NCBI GenBank assembly: GCA_916613615.1
Contig: OU744737.1
Span: forward strand, 1,446,001 to 1,510,000
Reading direction: 5' to 3'
Source: Steromphala cineraria
Lineage: Eukaryota > Mollusca > Gastropoda > Trochida > Trochidae
Length of the DNA: 64,000 bases
The position numbers and the translations under genes were made by a program. Of the stretch, positions 1-13,900 are shown one piece after another. The notes under the pieces were generated by a model that ran no database searches, was not told the origin of the DNA, and saw only the letters and a program-made list of their open reading frames with translations. The stretch's first letter is position 1; the number at the start of each line of letters is the position of its first letter.

Positions 1-1161
1 TTAATTTCAAAATTTATTGTAATTTATCATCATGTTCGCTCTCAAGAGGCTATTCAAGCCACGTCTTCCATTGTTTGGCTCTGTTACAAGTTGGCTCCTT
101 TCCTGATTCTTTCACTATCTCAGGCCTAGCAGTGAACATTTAACAGGGAGACCAGTCTTATTTTCCTTCATTCAAATATCATACTACATCCCGACATCAT
201 GTCAGGAAGACTCAGAAATAAGTTAAATCAAAACAAGCCTATACGAAGCCTCAAGATCTTAATTATTATTCTTGAAATAAATAAATCAGTCTCCCTTTTA
301 ATTTATTTAATCATATTTCAAATTTTAGATTTATTGAAAATTTTATTTCATAGTCTAGTCAGATTGACTGTTGGCTTTTAAACATATACATTTCATACAT
401 ATAGAATCCCAGTCTTGAAAAAGGAAATTGAATGTTTAACAACGTCGCTGACGTTGCTTGGTTGCAAACAGTTTGGAATTGTTTCATTAGCCAGTAAAAT
501 GCTTCACACTTTGGAAGAAGTGATCGAGTTCATTCTAAAAGGGAGATAAGTTTTATCACTATCAGTTTGCCAATTATTGTTACATTTGGTTGTTTATTTT
601 TATGGCTAATTTACCTTATGTCAAAACTATCAATGCATTGTATATACATGAAATTGCCGAAACTTCTAGTAAAATAATAACGACTTGAAATCGTTCAGAT
701 AAATGGTATCACTTTTTTGTAAATGAATTCAAACCAATGCTCCTGCATGACGCGGCCCAAAGTCTGAATCTGTCTATAGGTCAGGGTAACAAATGCTTTA
801 TCTTTTGTCAATGTCATAATAATGCAAATAAATCATTTAAATACTTGTATTTTATTATTTGTTTCGTGTTAAAATGTATCAAATCAGGATGAAGCTTTCG
901 CTTACAAAGGCACAACTGTCCAATCCTATGAGAAAGGGCGATATGTCGTTATTTATTAAGTCATTCAACGACTATTTTGCTCAATATTTTTCACAAACGA
1001 AGTATCGATATTGTACTCGTCTCTGCCTTGAGGAAATGTTACCAATTTTCTCAGCAAAAAAAGACGAGGTTTACATGATTATTCGCAGAATTTCAAACTG
1101 GATACGCGTATGAATATGGATAATAGTCATATTACTACATATCTTACATACACATACATAT

Positions 1162-1415
1162 CTGTGCACGGGAGTGTGTTTTTTATAGATTAATAGATTC
1201 TCAATACATTGTTCCTCGTTGGTCGGAGGTAAAAGATCTTACGTTTTAACGATCATGTGCACACGTTTTAAAGCTGAATTATTCATACCTGAAGAATTCA
1301 ATCAAATATCAAAATCGCTCAACATTTTTCGGCCTGTTGTGAAGTTTTTCGAAATGGATTGAAAAGAGGTCAAATAGGGTTTGTATAGGCTGTTGTAACA
1401 CAGGCATTTTAAAGT
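1162..1415. repeat. Short (S) module of the macrosatellite
   Basis: Begins after the shared CACATACATAT and ends before the shared AAGAC-A-AAGATCA. About 254 bp, starting CTGTGCACGGGAGTG. Also present at about 23701-23957 and 27015-27270. It occupies the exact place of the long module in units 2-6. Confidence 0.85.
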
Positions 1416-2635
1416 AAGACATAAGATCAGAATTCAACGAAGATTCGTAAAATCAGGATCGTTTGACCACCAACAGCTAAGCGTACACAGGGTCTAGATT
1501 CAAATACCCGGATGCATTAATAAATGAAAAACGAAGCTTTGTATTGTTTATTTCACACATTCCTTATTACAAGCCAAGCCCTCGATGAAAATAAATAAAC
1601 ACTAAATAAATACTACGTACCATTTCATACCATAAATTAGTAAAAGATAAAATGTTGATACATAATGCAAAACATGATATGATCACTCATAACAAATACA
1701 TTCAAATGGTTTCAATCAAATGTCACCCACCTATTATATTCTGTCTTCAAAACGATAACCCTATCAATACGCACTTAGTTTTCAATTTGATTTTCAAAAG
1801 GTTGCATAAAAGAGGGTAATTATCATGTTGATAAATAAAATGCGTTTGATAAAACTTGATAACTTGTGATTCGTAGGAGTGCATTATTAGTGTGGTTTTA
1901 TGGAAATCTAGAAATAAATACTACTTTGATTGGAACGTTATTTTATTGAAATGAATTATGATTTATGAAAGTATGAAAGAATATGGCCCTCAAATATGAT
2001 TTACAGGTATATTTTAACATGTGTCCCTCGTCAAGAATGAATATCAATTTATTGAAAAATACAGAACCAAATTTATCAAATCAAACCAATTTAAATATTA
2101 TTCTTTTTTCAATTTCGCAAAGCCAAGCAAAGCCTAGCAAGGTGTGCTGGTGCGTGTCAATGCCCGTGTTTTGCGACAAAAGCATGCATCCTGCTTTGCA
2201 ATGTAACCCTAGGTCTCTCTAATCCATGAATGAACTCATTGACGACTACTTCGGGGGGAGTTGCAAAAATGTTTTCCTTTTCATCTTCAAATGGAGGAAT
2301 CTTGGCAAAGAAACACCAAACACCAGTTGAGATGTGGGAACAGATATGCATAAAAAATAATGAAAGACGTTTGCCGAGATGCAATCACTTGGTTGTTGGT
2401 TTGAAGGAAATTAGAAAAGGGATGCGCCGAGCCTCTCAATTTCGTTTACTATAAAAGTAAACAAAGCTAATAAGCAAGATTCAGAAGCTATTAACATCAT
2501 CCTTCCATGTAAAGTACACTGACATTTTGATTCCTGGCACATTCCGGACAAAACAGGGCCTAGACGCACGGTTATTGAACAATGGGAGGGGTGCTCTTTC
2601 AGAGGCATTCTCACGCGTAGTGATACAGAAAAACG

Positions 2636-2806
2636 CCATATTTGGAAAGACCAAATATGGTTGAGACTACGATAACGTAGTAACCCTCTTACTATAAAAG
2701 TTGTGAACCCCGACCCTTCTTTGGCACTGAATTGCTTTTGAACGGGGTGGCGGAATTACAAATGGTTTATATCATTGTAAAGGACGAAGAACGAGCGGCT
2801 TGGTAA
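2636..2806 (+). promoter_or_regulatory. Promoter-like block repeated in the macrosatellite units
   Basis: In order: CCATATTTGG (2636-2645) and its inverted partner CCAAATATGG (2651-2660), both fitting the CArG consensus CC(A/T)6GG; an ACTACG/CGTAGT dyad (2666-2681); TATAAAAG (2693-2700); and, 62 bp after the TATA, an ATG in good context (ACAAATGG, 2762) opening a 14-codon frame that overlaps a 5' splice-site-like TG|GTAAGA at 2803. The CArG pair recurs at 6468, 10301, 14134, 18001, 21870 and 25171. Motif matches alone do not show promoter activity. Confidence 0.35.
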
Positions 2807-3139
2807 GACGATCCCTGATTGATCAATTCGAAAGGTCGGCTAACGCGACCCGCTACTACATCTCGCTAGACTCAATATCGGAGTGAAACAGGTATTATTG
2901 AGGCTAGTTTTACTGAGACTGACACTGGAGGGATAGAAGTATAATAATTAAACTAATTTCACATCTTTGTTTTCAATTAATCGATATTCATAACAATTGG
3001 GGTATTGAAGAATGTTAATTTATTTATTTTAAATAACGTACATGGGTTATTTATATACTTGTACATGTATATATATGTTTCACCGATGACAATCGAGAAT
3101 GATGTACAAATAACATAATTTATCATCCAAAACTGTTTA

Positions 3140-3240
3140 TATCGCAGGGGATATCGGATATTTGTTACTTTTATCAACTTGTGTTGATATGTTTGATACC
3201 AGAAGACATTCGGGTGCGATTCTCTATTTATAGTGTTGTC
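3140..3240. repeat. Segment of the satellite related to the 47.6 kb hairpin element
   Basis: GGATATTTGTTACTTTTATC... through GTTGATATGTTTGATACCAGAAGACATTCGGGTGCGATTCTCTA in broken form matches the right arm of the inverted repeat at 47654-47735 with roughly one mismatch in six. It recurs once per unit. Confidence 0.6.
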
Positions 3241-4490
3241 TTGCGTGCATGCATCAACGATCGAACTGTATATTTTACGCGCGCTTCGTTTATGTTTTGA
3301 TAATCTTATCTAATTTAAATTTCAATATTTATTGTAATTTATCATTATGTTCGCTCTCAAGAGGCTATTCAAGCCACGTCTTCCATTGCTTGGCTCTGTT
3401 ACAAGTTGGCTCCTTTCCTGATTCTTTCACTATCTCAGGCCTAGCAGTGAACATTTAACAGGGAGACCAGTCTTATTTTCCTTCATTCAAATATCATACT
3501 ACATCCCGACATCATGTCAGGAAGACTCAGAAATAAGTTAAATCAAAACAAGCCTATACGAAGCCTCAAGATCTTAATTATTATTCTTGAAATAAATAAA
3601 TCAGTCTCCCTTTTAATTTATTAATCATATTTCAAATTTTAGATTTATTGAAAATTTTATTTCATAGTCTAGTCAGATTGACTGTTGGCTTTTAAACATA
3701 TACATTTCATACATATAGAATCCCAGTCTTGAAAAAGGAAATTGAATGTTTAACAACGTCGCTGACGTTGCTTGGTTGCAAACAGTTTGGAATTGTTTCA
3801 TTAGCCAGTAAAATGCTTCACACTTTGGAAGAAGTGATCGAGTTCATTATAAAAGGGAGATAAGTTTTATCATTATCAATTTGCCAATTATTGTTACATT
3901 TGGTTGTTTATTTTTATGGCTAATTTACCTTGTGTCAAAACAATCAATGCGTTGTATATACATGAAATTGCCGAAACTTCTAGTAAAATAATAACGACTT
4001 GAAATCGTTCAGATAAATGGTATCACTTTTTTGTAAATGAATTCAAACCAATGACACGGCCCAAAGTCTGAATCTGTCTATAGGTCAGGGTAACAAATGC
4101 TTTATCTTTTGTCAATGTCATAATAATGCAAATAAATCATTTAAATACTTGTATTTTATTATTTGTTTCGTATTAAGATGTATCAAATCAGGATGAAGCT
4201 TTCGCTTACAAAGGCACAACTGTCCAATCCTATGAGAGGGGCGATATATCGTTATTTATTAAGTCATTCAACGACTATTTTGCTCAAGATTTTTCACAAA
4301 CGAAGTATCGATATTCTACTCGTCTCTGCCTTGAGGAAATGTTACCTATAATTTTCTCAGCAAAAAAAGACAAGGTTTACATGATTATTCGCAGAATTTC
4401 AAAATGGATGCGCGTATGGATATGGATATTTATCATATTACTACATGATATAACTACATATCTTACATACACATACATATTACATACGTG

Positions 4491-5286
4491 TTCTGAATAT
4501 CTTCATGAGATAATTTTGGTTATTTGAAACAAGTGTTGTGTAACCAGTTGAAAGTTATTCAACGAGTGTTGTGTAACCAAAGCAGGTTATTCAACGATAG
4601 TGACGTCATAATGCCGTACTACTTTTGCAATCAGCTGATCAGGTGCAACCGACAGAAAGTTTGGAAAGAGTTATCTCCCCTTTGTATTCAACGGATGCGT
4701 TTTGTCAACACGGAGCTTTGAAAGTTTGAGTGAAAGTCGATAGGCCTAGTTTAGAAACGGTTCAGGGTTGTGTTAACATGCAGTTTCATTTATAATATGA
4801 ACACTGCTTTACATAATCAAGCAAAATACTGAATTATCAGCATTCATCTAGAAACGTTTAGCAAGGGCGATTGAACCGTTCAAAATCCACGTCACTGTCA
4901 TCAAGCTTGGGGATCTCTCTGCTACAGTACCGACAACAGCGTCGTTTTTTATTGTTAAAGTATTTGCTAATGTTTTGGTTTTGGATAACTCAGGCGATAA
5001 ACTGTACACACATGATTGTTTTAAAGTAGGATTTTATTTAGAGGTGAAGATGATGCTAACGAATAACGGGACTATGTTTTTGCTTAAAATTGCGAACACA
5101 GAGGTAGGCTACCTCACCAGTGTATCATTACGCAACTATGTCGCGCATGGATTGATCGTGGTTTCAAAGAAATAGAAATTCGTTTTGTATGTACTAAATA
5201 GATCACAAAACTCGTGAGTGTTGAATATCGAAAATATTTCAACTCAATATTTTCAAAGTTTTGATTTATTCACTCGCTTTCGCTTT
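4491..5286. repeat. Long (L) module of the macrosatellite
   Basis: About 796 bp replacing the short module. It starts with two near-direct repeats of TGTTGTGTAACC followed by TTATTCAACGA, carries a full cAMP-response-type palindrome TGACGTCA (4601-4608), and ends near ATTCACTCGCTTTCGCTT. Copies lie at about 8324-9119, 12157-12952, 15990-16785 and 19854-20649. The left TATTCAAC-GAGTGTTG and the right inverted TATTCAAC-ACTCACGAG are a weak inverted-repeat pair, so the module may derive from a small transposon. Confidence 0.8.
4852..5175 (+). other. Exon-like open frame of 107 codons inside the L module
   Basis: The frame is open from the codon after TAG (4849-4851) to a TAG at 5173-5175. It has no ATG until codon 66, so as it stands it resembles an internal or terminal exon (an AG sits just upstream) rather than a complete gene. 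The translation alternates hydrophobic and polar residues, including FKIHVTVIKLGD, VKVFANVLVLDNSGD and FLLKIANTEVGYL, as in beta-strand-rich domains. I do not recognise the family. Equivalent frames are present in the other four long modules (stops near 9008, 12841, 16674 and 20538). Near-identity of copies gives no information on selection. Confidence 0.35.
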
Positions 5287-7081
5287 AAGACAAAAGATCA
5301 AAATTCAACGAAGATTCGTAAAATCAGGATCGTTTGACCACCAACAGCTAAGCGTACACAGGGTCTAGATTCAAATACCCGGATGCATTAATAAATGAAA
5401 AACGAAGCTTTGTATTGTTTATTTCACACATTCCTTATTACAAGCCAAGCCCTCGATGAAAATAAATAAATACTAAATAAATACTACGTACCACTTCACA
5501 CCATAAATTAGTGAAAGATAAAATGTTGATACATAATGCAAAAAATGATATGATCACTCATAATAAATACATTCAAATGGTTTCAATCAAATGTCACCCA
5601 CCTATTATCTTCTGTCTTTAAAACGATAAGCCTATCAATACTCACTTAGTGTTCAATTTGATTTTCAAAAGGTTGCATAAAAGAGGGTAATTATCATGTT
5701 AATAAATACAATGCGATTTGATAAAACTTGATAACTTGTGATTCGTAAGGGTGCATCATTAGTGTGGTTTTATGGAATCTAGAAATAAATACTACTATGA
5801 TTGGAACGTTATTTTAGTGAAGGCCCTCAAATATGATTTACTGGTATATTTTAACATGTGTCACTCTTCAAGAATGAATATTAATTTATTGAAAAATACA
5901 GAACCAAATTTATCAAAGCAAACCAATTTAAATATTATTCTTTTTTCAATTTCACAAAGCCAAGCAAAGCCTAGCAATGTGTTCTGGTGCGTGTCAATGC
6001 CCGTGTTTTGCGAGAAAAGCATGCATCCTGCTTCTAACCCTACGGCCTCTCTAATCCATGAATGAACTCATTGACGACTACTTCAGGGGGAGTTGCAAAA
6101 ATGTTTTCCTTTTCATCTTCAAATGGAGGAATCTTGGCAAAGAAACACCAAACACCAGTTGAGATGTGGGAAGAGATATGCATAAAAAATAATGAAAGAC
6201 GTTTGCCGAGATGCAATCACTTGGTTGTTGGTTTGAAGGAAATTAGAAAAGGGATGCGCCGAGCCTCTCAATTTCGTTTACTATAAAAGTAAACAAAGCT
6301 AATAAGCAAGATTCAGAAGCTATTAACATCATCCTTCCATGTAAAGTACACTGACATTTTGATTCCTGGCACATTCCGGACAAAACAGGGCCTAGACGCA
6401 CGGTTATTGAACAATGGGAGGGGTGCTCTTTCAGAGGCATTCTCACGCGTAGTGATACAGAAAAAGGCCATATTTGGAAAGACCAAATATGGTTGAGACT
6501 ACGATAACGTAGTAACCCTCTTACTATAAAAGTTGTGAACCCCGACCCTTCTTTGGCACTGAATTGCTTTTGAACGGGGGTGGCGGAATTACAAATGGTT
6601 TATATCATTGTAAAGGACGAAGAACGAGCGGCTTGGTAAGACGATCCCTGATTGATCAATTCGAAAGGTCGGCTAACGCGACCCGCTACTACATCTCGCT
6701 AGACTCAATATCGGAGTGAAACAGGTATTATTGAGGCTAGTTTTACTGAGACTGACACTGGAGGGATAGAAGTATAATAATTAAACTAATTTCACATCTT
6801 TGTTTTCAATTAATCGATATTCATAACAATTGGGGTATTGAAGAATGTTAATTTATTTATTTTAAATAACGTACATGGGTTATTTATATACTTGTACATG
6901 TATATATATGTTTCACCGATGACAATCGAGAATGATGTACAAATAACATAATTTATCATCCAAAACTGTTTATATCGCAGGGGATATCGGATATTTGTTA
7001 CTTTTATCAACTTGTGTTGATATGTTTGATACCAGAAGACATTCGGGTGCGATTCTCTATTTATAGTGTTGTCTTGCGTGC

Positions 7082-10000
7082 ATGCATCAACGATCGAACT
7101 GTATATTTTACGCGCGCTTCGTTTATGTTTTGATAATCTTATCTAATTTAAATTTCAATATTTATTGTAATTTATCATTATGTTCGCTCTCAAGAGGCTA
7201 TTCAAGCCACGTCTTCCATTGCTTGGCTCTGTTACAAGTTGGCTCCTTTCCTGATTCTTTCACTATCTCAGGCCTAGCAGTGAACATTTAACAGGGAGAC
7301 CAGTCTTATTTTCCTTCATTCAAATATCATACTACATCCCGACATCATGTCAGGAAGACTCAGAAATAAGTTAAATCAAAACAAGCCTATACGAAGCCTC
7401 AAGATCTTAATTATTATTCTTGAAATAAATAAATCAGTCTCCCTTTTAATTTATTAATCATATTTCAAATTTTAGATTTATTGAAAATTTTATTTCATAG
7501 TCTAGTCAGATTGACTGTTGGCTTTTAAACATATACATTTCATACATATAGAATCCCAGTCTTGAAAAAGGAAATTGAATGTTTAACAACGTCGCTGACG
7601 TTGCTTGGTTGCAAACAGTTTGGAATTGTTTCATTAGCCAGTAAAATGCTTCACACTTTGGAAGAAGTGATCGAGTTCATTCTAAAAGGGAGATAAGTTT
7701 TATCATTATCAATTTGCCAATTATTGTTACATTTGGTTGTTTATTTTTATGGCTAATTTACCTTGTGTCAAAACAATCAATGCGTTGTATATACATGAAA
7801 TTGCCGAAACTTCTAGTAAAATAATAACGACTTGAAATCGTTCAGATAAATGGTATCACTTTTTTGTAAATGAATTCAAACCAATGACACGGCCCAAAGT
7901 CTGAATCTGTCTATAGGTCAGGGTAACAAATGCTTTATCTTTTGTCAATGTCATAATAATGCAAATAAATCATTTAAATACTTGTATTTTATTATTTGTT
8001 TCGTGTTAAGATGTATCAAATCAGGATGAAGCTTTCGCTTACAAAGGCACAACTGTCCAATCCTATGAGAGGGGCGATATATCGTTATTTATTAAGTCAT
8101 TCAACGACTATTTTGCTCAAGATTTTTCACAAACGAAGTATCGATATTCTACTCGTCTCTGCCTTGAGGAAATGTTACCTATAATTTTCTCAGCAAAAAA
8201 AGACAAGGTTTACATGATTATTCGCAGAATTTCAAAATGGATGCGCGTATGGATATGGATATTTATCATATTACTACATGATATAACTACATATCTTACA
8301 TACACATACATATTACATACGTGTTCTGAATATCTTCATGAGATAATTTTGGTTATTTGAAACAAGTGTTGTGTAACCAGTTGAAAGTTATTCAACGAGT
8401 GTTGTGTAACCAAAGCAGGTTATTCAACGATAGTGACGTCATAATGCCGTACTACTTTTGCAATCAGCTGATCAGGTGCAACCGACAGAAAGTTTGGAAA
8501 GAGTTATCTCCCCTTTGTATTCAACGGATGCGTTTTGTCAACACGGAGCTTTGAAAGTTTGAGTGAAAGTCGATAGGCCTAGTTTAGAAACGGTTCAGGG
8601 TTGTGTTAACATGCAGTTTCATTTATAATATGAACACTGCTTTACATAATCAAGCAAAATACTGAATTATCAGCATTCATCTAGAAACGTTTAGCAAGGG
8701 CGATTGAACCGTTCAAAATCCACGTCACTGTCATCAAGCTTGGGGATCTCTCTGCTACAGTACCGACAACAGCGTCGTTTTTTATTGTTAAAGTATTTGC
8801 TAATGTTTTGGTTTTGGATAACTCAGGCGATAAACTGTACACACATGATTGTTTTAAAGTAGGATTTTATTTAGAGGTGAAGATGATGCTAACGAATAAC
8901 GGGACTATGTTTTTGCTTAAAATTGCGAACACAGAGGTAGGCTACCTCACCAGTGTATCATTACGCAACTATGTCGCGCATGGATTGATCGTGGTTTCAA
9001 AGAAATAGAAATTCGTTTTGTATGTACTAAATAGATCACAAAACTCGTGAGTGTTGAATATCGAAAATATTTCAACTCAATATTTTCAAAGTTTTGATTT
9101 ATTCACTCGCTTTCGCTTTAAGACAAAAGATCAAAATTCAACGAAGATTCGTAAAATCAGGATCGTTTGACCACCAACAGCTAAGCGTACACAGGGTCTA
9201 GATTCAAATACCCGGATGCATTAATAAATGAAAAACGAAGCTTTGTATTGTTTATTTCACACATTCCTTATTACAAGCCAAGCCCTCGATGAAAATAAAT
9301 AAATACTAAATAAATACTACGTACCACTTCACACCATAAATTAGTGAAAGATAAAATGTTGATACATAATGCAAAAAATGATATGATCACTCATAATAAA
9401 TACATTCAAATGGTTTCAATCAAATGTCACCCACCTATTATCTTCTGTCTTTAAAACGATAAGCCTATCAATACTCACTTAGTGTTCAATTTGATTTTCA
9501 AAAGGTTGCATAAAAGAGGGTAATTATCATGTTAATAAATACAATGCGATTTGATAAAACTTGATAACTTGTGATTCGTAAGGGTGCATCATTAGTGTGG
9601 TTTTATGGAATCTAGAAATAAATACTACTATGATTGGAACGTTATTTTAGTGAAGGCCCTCAAATATGATTTACTGGTATATTTTAACATGTGTCACTCT
9701 TCAAGAATGAATATTAATTTATTGAAAAATACAGAACCAAATTTATCAAAGCAAACCAATTTAAATATTATTCTTTTTTCAATTTCACAAAGCCAAGCAA
9801 AGCCTAGCAATGTGTTCTGGTGCGTGTCAATGCCCGTGTTTTGCGAGAAAAGCATGCATCCTGCTTCTAACCCTACGGCCTCTCTAATCCATGAATGAAC
9901 TCATTGACGACTACTTCAGGGGGAGTTGCAAAAATGTTTTCCTTTTCATCTTCAAATGGAGGAATCTTGGCAAAGAAACACCAAACACCAGTTGAGATGT

Positions 10001-10914
10001 GGGAAGAGATATGCATAAAAAATAATGAAAGACGTTTGCCGAGATGCAATCACTTGGTTGTTGGTTTGAAGGAAATTAGAAAAGGGATGCGCCGAGCCTC
10101 TCAATTTCGTTTACTATAAAAGTAAACAAAGCTAATAAGCAAGATTCAGAAGCTATTAACATCATCCTTCCATGTAAAGTACACTGACATTTTGATTCCT
10201 GGCACATTCCGGACAAAACAGGGCCTAGACGCACGGTTATTGAACAATGGGAGGGGTGCTCTTTCAGAGGCATTCTCACGCGTAGTGATACAGAAAAAGG
10301 CCATATTTGGAAAGACCAAATATGGTTGAGACTACGATAACGTAGTAACCCTCTTACTATAAAAGTTGTGAACCCCGACCCTTCTTTGGCACTGAATTGC
10401 TTTTGAACGGGGGTGGCGGAATTACAAATGGTTTATATCATTGTAAAGGACGAAGAACGAGCGGCTTGGTAAGACGATCCCTGATTGATCAATTCGAAAG
10501 GTCGGCTAACGCGACCCGCTACTACATCTCGCTAGACTCAATATCGGAGTGAAACAGGTATTATTGAGGCTAGTTTTACTGAGACTGACACTGGAGGGAT
10601 AGAAGTATAATAATTAAACTAATTTCACATCTTTGTTTTCAATTAATCGATATTCATAACAATTGGGGTATTGAAGAATGTTAATTTATTTATTTTAAAT
10701 AACGTACATGGGTTATTTATATACTTGTACATGTATATATATGTTTCACCGATGACAATCGAGAATGATGTACAAATAACATAATTTATCATCCAAAACT
10801 GTTTATATCGCAGGGGATATCGGATATTTGTTACTTTTATCAACTTGTGTTGATATGTTTGATACCAGAAGACATTCGGGTGCGATTCTCTATTTATAGT
10901 GTTGTCTTGCGTGC
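7082..10914. repeat. Macrosatellite unit 3, long (L) type, 3833 bp
   Basis: Same length as units 2 and 4, with only a handful of substitutions from unit 2 (for example GTGTTAAG rather than GTATTAAG near 8004). Long module at about 8324-9119. Confidence 0.9.
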
Positions 10915-13900
10915 ATGCATCAACGATCGAACTGTATATTTTACGCGCGCTTCGTTTATGTTTTGATAATCTTATCTAATTTAAATTTCAATATTTATTG
11001 TAATTTATCATTATGTTCGCTCTCAAGAGGCTATTCAAGCCACGTCTTCCATTGCTTGGCTCTGTTACAAGTTGGCTCCTTTCCTGATTCTTTCACTATC
11101 TCAGGCCTAGCAGTGAACATTTAACAGGGAGACCAGTCTTATTTTCCTTCATTCAAATATCATACTACATCCCGACATCATGTCAGGAAGACTCAGAAAT
11201 AAGTTAAATCAAAACAAGCCTATACGAAGCCTCAAGATCTTAATTATTATTCTTGAAATAAATAAATCAGTCTCCCTTTTAATTTATTAATCATATTTCA
11301 AATTTTAGATTTATTGAAAATTTTATTTCATAGTCTAGTCAGATTGACTGTTGGCTTTTAAACATATACATTTCATACATATAGAATCCCAGTCTTGAAA
11401 AAGGAAATTGAATGTTTAACAACGTCGCTGACGTTGCTTGGTTGCAAACAGTTTGGAATTGTTTCATTAGCCAGTAAAATGCTTCACACTTTGGAAGAAG
11501 TGATCGAGTTCATTCTAAAAGGGAGATAAGTTTTATCATTATCAATTTGCCAATTATTGTTACATTTGGTTGTTTATTTTTATGGCTAATTTACCTTGTG
11601 TCAAAACAATCAATGCGTTGTATATACATGAAATTGCCGAAACTTCTAGTAAAATAATAACGACTTGAAATCGTTCAGATAAATGGTATCACTTTTTTGT
11701 AAATGAATTCAAACCAATGACACGGCCCAAAGTCTGAATCTGTCTATAGGTCAGGGTAACAAATGCTTTATCTTTTGTCAATGTCATAATAATGCAAATA
11801 AATCATTTAAATACTTGTATTTTATTATTTGTTTCGTGTTAAGATGTATCAAATCAGGATGAAGCTTTCGCTTACAAAGGCACAACTGTCCAATCCTATG
11901 AGAGGGGCGATATATCGTTATTTATTAAGTCATTCAACGACTATTTTGCTCAAGATTTTTCACAAACGAAGTATCGATATTCTACTCGTCTCTGCCTTGA
12001 GGAAATGTTACCTATAATTTTCTCAGCAAAAAAAGACAAGGTTTACATGATTATTCGCAGAATTTCAAAATGGATGCGCGTATGGATATGGATATTTATC
12101 ATATTACTACATGATATAACTACATATCTTACATACACATACATATTACATACGTGTTCTGAATATCTTCATGAGATAATTTTGGTTATTTGAAACAAGT
12201 GTTGTGTAACCAGTTGAAAGTTATTCAACGAGTGTTGTGTAACCAAAGCAGGTTATTCAACGATAGTGACGTCATAATGCCGTACTACTTTTGCAATCAG
12301 CTGATCAGGTGCAACCGACAGAAAGTTTGGAAAGAGTTATCTCCCCTTTGTATTCAACGGATGCGTTTTGTCAACACGGAGCTTTGAAAGTTTGAGTGAA
12401 AGTCGATAGGCCTAGTTTAGAAACGGTTCAGGGTTGTGTTAACATGCAGTTTCATTTATAATATGAACACTGCTTTACATAATCAAGCAAAATACTGAAT
12501 TATCAGCATTCATCTAGAAACGTTTAGCAAGGGCGATTGAACCGTTCAAAATCCACGTCACTGTCATCAAGCTTGGGGATCTCTCTGCTACAGTACCGAC
12601 AACAGCGTCGTTTTTTATTGTTAAAGTATTTGCTAATGTTTTGGTTTTGGATAACTCAGGCGATAAACTGTACACACATGATTGTTTTAAAGTAGGATTT
12701 TATTTAGAGGTGAAGATGATGCTAACGAATAACGGGACTATGTTTTTGCTTAAAATTGCGAACACAGAGGTAGGCTACCTCACCAGTGTATCATTACGCA
12801 ACTATGTCGCGCATGGATTGATCGTGGTTTCAAAGAAATAGAAATTCGTTTTGTATGTACTAAATAGATCACAAAACTCGTGAGTGTTGAATATCGAAAA
12901 TATTTCAACTCAATATTTTCAAAGTTTTGATTTATTCACTCGCTTTCGCTTTAAGACAAAAGATCAAAATTCAACGAAGATTCGTAAAATCAGGATCGTT
13001 TGACCACCAACAGCTAAGCGTACACAGGGTCTAGATTCAAATACCCGGATGCATTAATAAATGAAAAACGAAGCTTTGTATTGTTTATTTCACACATTCC
13101 TTATTACAAGCCAAGCCCTCGATGAAAATAAATAAATACTAAATAAATACTACGTACCACTTCACACCATAAATTAGTGAAAGATAAAATGTTGATACAT
13201 AATGCAAAAAATGATATGATCACTCATAATAAATACATTCAAATGGTTTCAATCAAATGTCACCCACCTATTATCTTCTGTCTTTAAAACGATAAGCCTA
13301 TCAATACTCACTTAGTGTTCAATTTGATTTTCAAAAGGTTGCATAAAAGAGGGTAATTATCATGTTAATAAATACAATGCGATTTGATAAAACTTGATAA
13401 CTTGTGATTCGTAAGGGTGCATCATTAGTGTGGTTTTATGGAATCTAGAAATAAATACTACTATGATTGGAACGTTATTTTAGTGAAGGCCCTCAAATAT
13501 GATTTACTGGTATATTTTAACATGTGTCACTCTTCAAGAATGAATATTAATTTATTGAAAAATACAGAACCAAATTTATCAAAGCAAACCAATTTAAATA
13601 TTATTCTTTTTTCAATTTCACAAAGCCAAGCAAAGCCTAGCAATGTGTTCTGGTGCGTGTCAATGCCCGTGTTTTGCGAGAAAAGCATGCATCCTGCTTC
13701 TAACCCTACGGCCTCTCTAATCCATGAATGAACTCATTGACGACTACTTCAGGGGGAGTTGCAAAAATGTTTTCCTTTTCATCTTCAAATGGAGGAATCT
13801 TGGCAAAGAAACACCAAACACCAGTTGAGATGTGGGAACAGATATGCATAAAAAATAATGAAAGACGTTTGCCGAGATGCAATCACTTGGTTGTTGGTTT

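Larger units (their letters stand above)
1..3248. repeat. Macrosatellite unit 1, short (S) type, 5' end cut by window
   Basis: About 63 bp of the unit lie before the window. It carries the short module (about 1162-1415). Small differences from the long units include TTTATTTAATC instead of TTTATTAATC near 306, and an extra stretch near 1950-1985 that units 2-4 lack. Confidence 0.9.
3249..7081. repeat. Macrosatellite unit 2, long (L) type, 3833 bp
   Basis: Carries the long module at about 4491-5286. The 27-30 bp around ATGAATCATGATTTATGAAAG, present in units 1 and 5-8, is deleted near 5818. The downstream sequence has the CTTCTAACCCTACGG variant shared only with units 3 and 4. Confidence 0.9.

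Noticed and set aside
2157..2614. Recurrent 67-79 codon frames in each macrosatellite unit as genes
   Set aside because: They overlap on both strands, lack recognisable domains, and are preserved only because the units are nearly identical; one is broken by indels in units 2-4.
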